A program made the translations under genes and the position numbers. A model generated the notes under the pieces. It saw nothing but the letters and a program-made list of their open reading frames with translations. It was not told the DNA's origin and did no database searches. From Paenibacillus sp. FSL M7-0420 (GTDB lineage: Bacteria; Bacillota; Bacilli; Paenibacillales; Paenibacillaceae): a DNA stretch of 64,000 bases. The stretch lies in the NCBI RefSeq assembly GCF_038002345.1, contig NZ_JBBOCJ010000001.1, positions 6,386,001 to 6,450,000 on the forward strand. The letters are read 5' to 3'. This document shows positions 26,999-33,481 of the stretch, in pieces; the stretch's first letter is position 1, and every line of letters begins with the position of its first letter.

Positions 26999-28060
26999 CT
27001 AGCAGCATCCTGTTGAAGGATCGCAGCTGCCTCCTGCTGTATCAAAGACACTTTTAATACCTTTAGTCACAGCGGGGTCCCTCACTAGTGGGGTATTACA
27101 ATCGAATAATGGTGCTTGATCCAGGGGAATCTCTAGATAAGGCAGAACACCAATAAAGTGCTCGCTATAGGGCGCTTTGGTCATAATTTCATAGGTTTTG
27201 GCACAAACGGCCATTCGTTCTCCACGCGGAAAGCGGTGCCCGTCATCATCCACCACTTCACTCCAAGGCCCTTTATAAATCACTGCGTGCCCTTGATCAA
27301 GACAAACTCCTTGTTTACCTTTATAAGCCTCAATTACAAACCGCCGGAGTTCCCTTCCAGCCACTACTTTGTAGGGCAAGGTTTCCCTCCACACAATGGA
27401 CATCCCATAGAATCCGGCTGTTTCTAATAGTTTGAATATTTCTTTTTCTTGTGGAATGAATTGAATGTGATGATTGTTAGTTGTTAAAGGAAGTTCATTA
27501 TGAGTTAGCTCCTCATCTGTTAGCACAATGGTCAATAACAATTTTCCGCCACGACGAAGCACTCTGAACGCCTCGGACAGGATCTCTTGACTTGTATCCT
27601 TCAAACCCAGATTGAGTGTGTCACCTAAGAATACAGAATCGATAGTATCATTCTGGATAACTGGGTCTTTCAACCGCTGTTCAGATAGTGCTTGCTCCAA
27701 TTGCTGATAAGCGGCAACATCTGAAAGTGTATTTGCTATAAGATAATTAGTAATGAATTCTGCTTTTGTTCTAAAATCGCCATATCCGGAACTCAGAATT
27801 TTACAATTCTCTGCTGAATAATTGGGATCATTTACTATCATTCGCCCCTGTGATCCTACGCTTTCTGAGATACGCTGAATTAGGCTTGGGTCGGAAGGTC
27901 CAACGACAACGATATCGGAGCCGTTAACAGTCAAATGCTCCGTAATAGAAAGCTGTAAATCAATTGAAAGAGACGAATTGGTAAGATCAAGCACTGCACC
28001 ATTCTTGGAAGCAATGCTTAATGCCGTTCTTTCTAAACGTTCTAATGGAGAAAAGCTCAT
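26999..28060 (-). CDS. Degenerate ArsM-like protein with intact ArsM C-terminal domain
   Basis: The 353-residue protein follows the layout of long ArsM enzymes but looks catalytically altered. Where ArsM has the glycine-rich SAM loop, it reads VLDLTNSSLSID (residues 23-34), and where ArsM has NCVxNL it reads GDTLNL (about 149), so the loop and that arsenic cysteine are gone. The later AFRVLRRGGKLLL segment and the C-terminal domain (AVIYKGPWSEVVDDDGHRF, RGERMAVCAKT, LFDCNTPL) are retained. It ends GGSCDPSTGCC. It may carry or scaffold arsenic, or pair with the active ArsM 72 bp downstream. GAAGG precedes the ATG. Confidence 0.65.
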   Translation of the reverse strand: MSFSPLERLERTALSIASKNGAVLDLTNSSLSIDLQLSITEHLTVNGSDIVVVGPSDPSLIQRISESVGSQGRMIVNDPNYSAENCKILSSGYGDFRTKAEFITNYLIANTLSDVAAYQQLEQALSEQRLKDPVIQNDTIDSVFLGDTLNLGLKDTSQEILSEAFRVLRRGGKLLLTIVLTDEELTHNELPLTTNNHHIQFIPQEKEIFKLLETAGFYGMSIVWRETLPYKVVAGRELRRFVIEAYKGKQGVCLDQGHAVIYKGPWSEVVDDDGHRFPRGERMAVCAKTYEIMTKAPYSEHFIGVLPYLEIPLDQAPLFDCNTPLVRDPAVTKGIKSVFDTAGGSCDPSTGCC

Positions 28061-28090
28061 ATTTGCGCCTTCTTTCTCATGATTTTAATC

Positions 28091-28399
28091 TCAGTTACAA
28101 CATTTTGAATCCGAGCTTAAGGTTCCTTTATTCTGACTTGCAGTAAAAAGGTCTATGTTCGCTACTTGCTGGGCACGCATCGCTATAGCAATTGCATGTG
28201 CTTGACCGATCTCCTCGTTGCAGAGCCCATTCTGTTTAGCAGATACGACTGCTTTTTTAACTACCTCAATGTCACCTATGATAAAGGCAGCACCTAAGAC
28301 AGCTAGTGCCCGTTCACGTTCAGATAAAGCATCGCCTGACAAAGCACTATTTGTAAACTCCAGCAATTTATCTTTTAATTCGGGTACTAAAGCGATCAT
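28091..28399 (-). CDS. Small CMD/AhpD-like helical protein with C-terminal CC
   Basis: The 102-residue helical protein resembles carboxymuconolactone decarboxylase/AhpD-type domains (ALSERERALAVLGAAFIIGD, then VVSAKQNGLCNEEIGQAHAIAIAM) but lacks the C-x-x-C of AhpD peroxidases. It ends SDSKCCN. The start is the ATG with AAGGAG eight bases upstream; the in-frame TTG three codons earlier is rejected. It lies between arsL and the degenerate ArsM gene, with 25 and 30 bp gaps. CMD-like proteins occur in other arsenic methylation operons as I recall; the role is unknown, and arsenic binding by the CC tail is inference. Confidence 0.6.
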   Translation of the reverse strand: MIALVPELKDKLLEFTNSALSGDALSERERALAVLGAAFIIGDIEVVKKAVVSAKQNGLCNEEIGQAHAIAIAMRAQQVANIDLFTASQNKGTLSSDSKCCN

Positions 28400-28424
28400 G
28401 ATCAACACTCCTTAGTCATAGGAA

Positions 28425-29702
28425 TTAGCATTTTAAGCAACAGCGTTTAAAGATCCCCTCTTCAACTGGAGTCAAACTGGCAGCATATAGTTCGTCCACT
28501 CTGGGATCGGGATGCTTCCATTCCACATGAAATTCATGCTCGATTAGCTCTAATGCTTGAATAGAGGCAGTGTGAAGTAACGGAGAGCCTTTGTATAAAT
28601 GCAATCTTGTTTCGTATTGAATCGGATCGATAATTTGTTCTAAATCATTATTCTCCACAAAAGCTCTGAATGTTGCTAATTCCTCTAATTTGACCCACGG
28701 GTTGTACATGATAAACGTTGGATTTAGTTTGATGCCAATATCGCTTAAAAAGGCTACTGCCTCTTCAATATCTTCCAATGAAGTCTGTTTTGCTACCGCA
28801 TCAAGAACTTCTTGGGTTGGGAACTCTAAGGCGGAAGTAATAAATTTCACATTTAAATTGGACATTTCTTTTAAGGCTTCTTTGTTCTCCAGAATATGAT
28901 CAACACGGGTAGTAAAGTCATAAGTCAGGTCTGGGAATTCAGTATGCAACCGTCGCAATACAGTTAAACCAAACCGTTTGGAGTTAAAGAAATCTGCATC
29001 TACAAAAGTTAAGTGCGTCATTCCATCCTCCATAAGTACACGGACATCCTGAATAACGAGATCTTCCGGCACCATTATGACTTTGCCATCATAGGCAGCG
29101 TAAACTGAGCAATATAGACATTTATGGTGACACCCTCTTGCAATTTCAGTTGACCCGACAATTTGTTTTCCGTCACACAATTTGTCAATTTGTACTTGCG
29201 GGTACTTATACAAAGGGGGCAGCAAATGCCTTGCAGGCAAACGAAAGTGATTCCTTGATAGATACGGATGAATCTGTTGATTTTCTGCCGCATGCTTTGC
29301 ATTTACAATGCCTGGTAGTTCTGATTGCTGATCTCCGGACAGATATTTAGCCAATGCGACCAACGGTTCTTCCCATTCTCCTACAACACAGGTATCACTA
29401 TACTTTCCAACTAGCCGCATCGCGTTAATGGTTGCATATTGTCCAAAGAACGTGATATGCGCTTTCGGATTAGCTTCGCGAACCTGCTTTGCTATTTCAA
29501 TCCCTGGAAGAAGTGCATCGAAAAGAGGAATTGAGATGGCAACAAGCTCTGGGCCCTCAAATAAATCAGCTTTAATCCCATCCACATATGTGTCCAGTAC
29601 GGTTACATTGAACCCTGCTTCTAGTAAACTGGCAGCACCCGAAGCAACAGTCATAGGCTGGAAGCCACCCTCAAAATTCGAAACGAGTAATATACTTAAC
29701 AC
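28425..29702 (-). CDS. arsL: ArsL-like radical SAM enzyme (arsinothricin carbon-arsenic bond formation)
   Basis: The 425-residue protein has an N-terminal Rossmann, B12-binding-like domain (residues 1-130), then a radical SAM core with Cx3Cx2C at C191, C195 and C198 (ARGCHHKCLYCSVYA), and a C-terminal RCCLKC. The last motif is, as I recall, diagnostic of ArsL, a non-canonical enzyme that moves the 3-amino-3-carboxypropyl group of SAM onto As(III) to make hydroxyarsinothricin. The start is a GTG with AGGAGGG seven bases upstream; the TTG 21 bp earlier is rejected. It heads the eight-gene minus-strand operon and diverges from a second arsR. Confidence 0.9.
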   Translation of the reverse strand: MLSILLVSNFEGGFQPMTVASGAASLLEAGFNVTVLDTYVDGIKADLFEGPELVAISIPLFDALLPGIEIAKQVREANPKAHITFFGQYATINAMRLVGKYSDTCVVGEWEEPLVALAKYLSGDQQSELPGIVNAKHAAENQQIHPYLSRNHFRLPARHLLPPLYKYPQVQIDKLCDGKQIVGSTEIARGCHHKCLYCSVYAAYDGKVIMVPEDLVIQDVRVLMEDGMTHLTFVDADFFNSKRFGLTVLRRLHTEFPDLTYDFTTRVDHILENKEALKEMSNLNVKFITSALEFPTQEVLDAVAKQTSLEDIEEAVAFLSDIGIKLNPTFIMYNPWVKLEELATFRAFVENNDLEQIIDPIQYETRLHLYKGSPLLHTASIQALELIEHEFHVEWKHPDPRVDELYAASLTPVEEGIFKRCCLKC

Positions 29703-29991
29703 ATCTTTCCCTCCTGTTTGCAAAATGCTATATGCTCCAAGCCTATTTCAAATGAAATAAGCAATGTGCCAAATGTAACCGGCTAAACACAATCACTGCA
29801 CTTTGAAGCTCTTCAAGTAGAATCTCGCTGTATTAGGGTGAATTATGAGGAAATAATGAACGCAGAAAGAGCGAATGGGAAAAAATATTAGCTTTACACT
29901 TTACTGTTTAATCACTTGATTATATAATGATTGGGAATTAGTGGTATTGTCAATACAAAAAATTTAAATAATATCAAAATATTGAAAATGG
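29703..29991. promoter_or_regulatory. Divergent control region of the arsL and arsR2 operons
   Basis: About 290 bp with no gene. For the plus strand, TTGTCA (29948-29953), 16 bp and TAATAT give a plausible arsR2 promoter. AATCATTATATAAT (minus strand, 29920-29933), the 14-mer also found before arsB, lies upstream of it and may be an ArsR site. No strong promoter was found for arsL itself. Confidence 0.5.
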
Positions 29992-30318
29992 GTGGTGAAG
30001 ATTCTGCTTACTCTAGAAAAAACAGCCAATATATTCAAGCTAATGGGCGATAAAAACCGATTAACCATACTCTGCTTACTCCGGGAGAAGGAATTATGTG
30101 TTTGTGAGATTGTTGATTTTCTGCAAACGAGTCAGTCCAATATTAGCCAGCATATGCGAAAGTTAAAGGATGGCGGCTTAGTAAAAGAGTCCAAGCGAGG
30201 GCAATGGGTTCACTATTCCCTGACTGAGGAATTTGAATATTTCAACGAACTCATTGATACTCTTCCCGCTGATATCAAAAAAGATTTAGATCAACTCAAA
30301 CCCAAATGCACATGCTAG
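29992..30318 (+). CDS. arsR: Second ArsR-family repressor
   Basis: The winged-helix repressor of about 108 residues has LMGDKNRLTILCLL, the sensing segment ELCVCEIVDFL with the classical C-V-C, the recognition helix SQSNISQHMRKL and the wing GLVKESKRGQWVHYS. It ends PKCTC, a further C-x-C. It resembles the first ArsR but is clearly a different copy. The start is uncertain: two adjacent GTG codons at 29992 and 29995 are the only standard choices, with a poor ribosome site. It begins a plus-strand operon with ATP-grasp ligase 2 and an MFS exporter, divergent from arsL, so it probably controls both in response to As(III). Confidence 0.88.
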   Translation: MVKILLTLEKTANIFKLMGDKNRLTILCLLREKELCVCEIVDFLQTSQSNISQHMRKLKDGGLVKESKRGQWVHYSLTEEFEYFNELIDTLPADIKKDLDQLKPKCTC

Positions 30319-30358
30319 GTTCAATTAAAACAGATACCTTCTTAAAGGAGTGGCCCTT

Positions 30359-31582
30359 ATGCGGACTGTAATTATTAATCGTTTTTCTCCAAGTAGTGTT
30401 AATTACGAAGAATGGCTTAAAGATATTGACGGGGAATTTATTATGATTACAAAACCCGAACATGTATCTGGGTTTTCTGAATTTTTCATTCACAAAGCTG
30501 GCTTTAATGATTTTGATCAAAATGAAAACATATACAGGCATATTGTTGAATTACACGAAGCCAAGCAAATTGATTACATAATTGCCGCACAAGAATTTGA
30601 CCTTCTAAAGGCAGCACAATTACGAGAATATCTTGGACTGCAGGGACAGAGCGTCGAGAGCGCTCTAGCTTTTCGTGACAAGGTTTTTATGAAAAATTTA
30701 GTGAAACACTCGATTCAAGTTCCTCATTTCATGAAGATAAACCATCTTTATGATGTGCTTGAGTTTGAGAAAAACAATGGATATCCGTTCGTAATCAAAC
30801 CCATTGATAATGCAGGCTCCATGGGGGTACATGTCATTCATGACAAAGCGGAATTAACTGAAATGCTTGAGTACGGCTTAGAAACTAACCTTGAGATTGA
30901 GACTCATGTAGCCGGTGAGATGTATCACATTGACGGGCTGTATCAAAACGGCTCACTGCTGTTGTCCCGTCCCTCTCAATATGTTAATGGATGTTTAGCT
31001 TATCGTGAAGGAAATTATGTAGGTTCCGTCCTCTTAGACCAGAATCATGTCATGTATCAACGATTAAATGAAGCGGTTCATGCAATATTGAATGTAATGC
31101 CAACGCCTGATCATGCTATTTCCTTCCATGCTGAAATCTTCCACACCTTTAATGATGAATTGGTATTCTGTGAAATTGCATGTCGAGTGGGTGGTGGCTT
31201 AATTGTAGAAGCTATCGAATTTGCGACCGGAATTAATATTTTAAAAGAATCCATACGTTCACAGTGCGATGGTTCCATTTGTTATGATCCAACTAAAAAT
31301 GAATTAGTTGGTTTTTGTGTTATTCCTCCTAAAGAAGGAGTCTTAGATGCCATTGATGGAGATCTACCTTTTGAATGGGTAGTTGAAAGCATCATAAAGA
31401 CGGATAAAGTGGGAACAAAATTTGCTAAAGCAATCGCCAGTTCTTCCTATGTGGCCATGGTTCTAGTAAAGGGGGAAAGTGAAGAACAAATTAAAGAGCG
31501 CCTTGACTTGGTAAGTACATGGGTCGAAGAACATTTATCTTGGAAAAGTGAGGAGGAACTGGTGAGAGGGGCTAGCGTATGA
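30359..31582 (+). CDS. ATP-grasp carboxylate-amine ligase 2
   Basis: The 407-residue ATP-grasp protein begins MRTVIINRFSPS with AAAGGAG eight bases upstream. It has VFMKNLVKHSIQVP (about 105), PFVIKPIDNAGSMGVHVI (about 140), IETHVAGEMYHIDGLY and the metal-binding FCEIACRVGGGLIVE. It shares gene order and motifs with ligase 1, so they arose by duplication, and each may add one amino acid to the same product. Its stop overlaps the MFS start by four bases. L-amino-acid ligases of this type pair with MFS exporters in bacilysin clusters (BacD and BacE), which supports a small-peptide product. Confidence 0.88.
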   Translation: MRTVIINRFSPSSVNYEEWLKDIDGEFIMITKPEHVSGFSEFFIHKAGFNDFDQNENIYRHIVELHEAKQIDYIIAAQEFDLLKAAQLREYLGLQGQSVESALAFRDKVFMKNLVKHSIQVPHFMKINHLYDVLEFEKNNGYPFVIKPIDNAGSMGVHVIHDKAELTEMLEYGLETNLEIETHVAGEMYHIDGLYQNGSLLLSRPSQYVNGCLAYREGNYVGSVLLDQNHVMYQRLNEAVHAILNVMPTPDHAISFHAEIFHTFNDELVFCEIACRVGGGLIVEAIEFATGINILKESIRSQCDGSICYDPTKNELVGFCVIPPKEGVLDAIDGDLPFEWVVESIIKTDKVGTKFAKAIASSSYVAMVLVKGESEEQIKERLDLVSTWVEEHLSWKSEEELVRGASV

Positions 31583-32862
31583 TCAAAGAATTTAAAGGCT
31601 TCCACAAAATAGTTCAACTAAGAATTTTATTGATTTTCATTAGTTCATTTGCATCGAATATGATCTTTCCCTTTATGTCTATTTATTTGGTCAAGAACAC
31701 CACTGTAAGTACAGCCAGTCTAACTATTTCTATTGGAGTCATTGTTAACTTCTTGGCAAATATTATTGGCGGCTATTACGCAGACGTAATAGGAAGAAAG
31801 AAATTAATGGTTATCTCAGAGGGACTGAAGGCCACTGTTTTCTTCCTCATGATGCTCACAAATTCACCATGGTACTCCTCACCTTATGTAACAGCAATTG
31901 GGTTTATCTTTTACAACCTATGTTCAGGATTGTATTCGCCGGCTTCTGAAGCAATGCTGCTTGACGTGACAGAAAATAAGGAGCGTAGAGCTATGTATGG
32001 CTTCTTATACTGGATTTCTAATCTGTCGATGGCACTCGGTAGTTTAATTGGTACCCTTTTCTTTAACCAATACTTATCTGTACTGTTTATCATTCTGTTT
32101 ATATCCTCGTTGGCGTCCCTCTTCATCACGATTTTCATGATTGATGAAACTTACGTTCCTTCGCGGAATGATTCTAAGGTTAAAATGAGTTTGTCTGAGC
32201 GCTTCAGTGACTTGTTTAAAAGCTATAGACTTGTATTAAAAGATCGTATTTTTATGATCTTTATCTTGTCCACGATGATCCTGTTCTCTATGGAAAGTCA
32301 TTTTAGCAACTATATTGCCATTCGATTCGAAAAAGGCATTGATCAGTTCAACTTGTTTCCCTTTGACCTGTCATTAGGAAGTATTGAAATGTTTGGCTAT
32401 CTTCGAGTGGAAAATACGATTCTAGTCATTGTGTTTTCCTTTATCACTGCTAGTTTGATTAAAAAGCTAAGTGAGAAAACAACTTATTATTCCGGCGCCA
32501 TCTTTTATGTCGCTGGATATTCAATCATTGCGTACTCCAATCAGCCCTGGGTACTTTTTTTAGCAATGGCACTGGCTGTCATCGGAGAAGTTATTTTCGT
32601 CCCTACCTATGAGTCATACCTTGGAGATTTAGCCCCAGATGAATTGAGAAGCTCATATCTTGCTATGAACAAAATCGCTCTCAAAGGCAGTATGCTTATT
32701 GGTTCCTTAGGGATCTTCTTAATCGATTTGCTCTCACCTTCCGCCGTTGCTATACTCTTCTTCCTTTCAGGTATGGTTGCTCTCTACCTGGGAAGTACCG
32801 TTCTCAAAGATGTTCATAACCGGAGAGCAGCGCAGGATCACAATACAGTGAATATACAGTAA
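31579..32862 (+). CDS. MFS efflux transporter, probable product exporter
   Basis: The 427-residue protein has about 12 membrane segments and the MFS loop motif GGYYADVIGRKKLMV near residue 68, where G-x-x-x-D-x-x-G-R-K is conserved. Its ATG overlaps the stop of ATP-grasp ligase 2 (ATGA), so they are co-translated. In the Burkholderia arsQML cluster an MFS-type permease (ArsQ) is thought to export arsinothricin; a corresponding role here follows from context, since sequence similarity to ArsQ could not be tested. A charged insert near 195-230 separates the two six-helix halves. Confidence 0.88.
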   Translation: MIKEFKGFHKIVQLRILLIFISSFASNMIFPFMSIYLVKNTTVSTASLTISIGVIVNFLANIIGGYYADVIGRKKLMVISEGLKATVFFLMMLTNSPWYSSPYVTAIGFIFYNLCSGLYSPASEAMLLDVTENKERRAMYGFLYWISNLSMALGSLIGTLFFNQYLSVLFIILFISSLASLFITIFMIDETYVPSRNDSKVKMSLSERFSDLFKSYRLVLKDRIFMIFILSTMILFSMESHFSNYIAIRFEKGIDQFNLFPFDLSLGSIEMFGYLRVENTILVIVFSFITASLIKKLSEKTTYYSGAIFYVAGYSIIAYSNQPWVLFLAMALAVIGEVIFVPTYESYLGDLAPDELRSSYLAMNKIALKGSMLIGSLGIFLIDLLSPSAVAILFFLSGMVALYLGSTVLKDVHNRRAAQDHNTVNIQ

Positions 32863-32912
32863 GTTTTGCATTAGTGAGGGTTATGATAATTGTCAAATCG
32901 TAATAGGAACAA

Positions 32913-32952
32913 GTTCTAGTCCACTGCCGCTTTTTTGTCAGAGGACTAGAAC
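32913..32952. repeat. Inverted repeat after the MFS gene
   Basis: GTTCTAGTCC and GGACTAGAAC are exact 10-bp arms around 20 nt. It lies 50 bp after the MFS stop and overlaps the end of the intron relic. It may end the MFS transcript, though the only T-run lies inside the loop. Confidence 0.5.
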
Positions 32953-33261
32953 AATTACGTTTCCATTTACTCGTTCTTCTTCAATATCTGCAAGCGTTAC
33001 AGTATCCACTCCCACAGCTCCCTTATTCGCTTTCACCCGTTTCCAGGCTTCGCATTGCACATCCCACTGGTAGATTTTTTAATACAAGGCAAGGAATTTA
33101 ATCTTGTTGTTCTCCTTGGCCGCATGACCTAGCTTTCCTGGAGTTCTTGAACTTTTTCCTTGGGTGCCATGAGCCGCTTGGCATTCACTCACTCGTATCT
33201 CCTCCAAAATCATAAACAAAGCAGGGCTCCTTCCCTCTCTAATACGTGCCCCTGGGAACAC
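32938..33261 (-). pseudogene. Relic of a group II intron reverse transcriptase (N-terminal part)
   Basis: One minus-strand frame reads about 60 residues ending NNKIKFLALY, then an in-frame TAA (33079-33081), and continues KIYQWDVQCEAWKRVKANKGAVGVDTVTLADIEE before a TGA. The last part matches the RT-0 region of bacterial group II intron maturases (A-W-x-x-V-x-x-N-K-G-x-x-G-V-D). The catalytic YADD region and maturase domain are absent, so this is a decayed 5' fragment. It begins just after a terminator hairpin on the same strand, where group IIC introns prefer to insert. Confidence 0.7.
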
Positions 33262-33267
33262 TAGACT

Positions 33268-33303
33268 GAAAAATAAAGCCGTCCTAAAATTTCAGGACGG
33301 CTC
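33268..33303 (-). terminator. Transposon-borne copy of the glmS-type terminator
   Basis: On the minus strand GAGCCGTCCT, a GAAATTTT loop and AGGACGGCTTTATTTTT form a rho-independent terminator. It is nearly identical to the displaced native terminator at 3966-4003. It lies inside the element 146 bp from its right edge, oriented to stop transcripts entering from glmS. Confidence 0.8.
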
Positions 33304-33342
33304 ATAATATTTGGGTTGTTTTCTAAGTTTTATTATCAGACT

Positions 33343-33449
33343 ACTTCACAACTTTAATGTTCACTTCACAACTATAATGTTCACTTCACAACTTTAATGT
33401 CGACTTCACAACTTTAATGTCGACTTCACAACTTTAATGTTACTGAACA
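33343..33449. repeat. Transposon right end with five phased TnsB-type sites
   Basis: Five inverted copies of the 18-bp repeat (ACTTCACAACTTTAATGT) start at 33343, 33363, 33383, 33403 and 33423, an exact 20-bp pitch. The second copy has one change (ACTATAATGT). The edge is TGAACA, the complement of the left terminus. A dense array facing glmS is the Tn7 right-end layout. Confidence 0.93.
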
Positions 33450-33454
33450 TTAAT
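33450..33454. repeat. Right copy of the 5-bp target site duplication (TTAAT)
   Basis: TTAAT immediately follows the last element base at 33449 and matches 4045-4049. It lies 27 bp from the glmS stop codon. Confidence 0.9.
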
Positions 33455-33481
33455 CAAAAAATGTATCCAATTCCCCTAACC

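Larger units (their letters stand above)
4050..33449. mobile_element. Tn7-like transposon at the glmS attachment site, 29.4 kb
   Basis: Both termini begin TGTTCA (inverted), followed within 10 bp by the 18-bp repeat ACATTAAAGTTGTGAAGT. The element is bounded by TTAAT duplications and sits 27 bp past the glmS stop, close to the spacing of Tn7 at E. coli attTn7. The end with five tandem repeats faces glmS, as the Tn7 right end does. It encodes TnsA, TnsB, TnsC and two TnsD/TniQ proteins; no TnsE and no CRISPR genes are seen. Cargo lies on both sides of the tns operon: a Gabija-type pair next to the left end, and an arsenic resistance and probable arsenic-metabolite island between tnsA and the right end. 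Intact ends and open reading frames suggest a recent, possibly active element. Confidence 0.95.

Noticed and set aside
4050..33449. CRISPR-associated transposon (two TniQ-type proteins with TnsABC)
   Set aside because: No cas genes or repeat-spacer array are in the element, and insertion is at glmS with canonical TnsD-type spacing.
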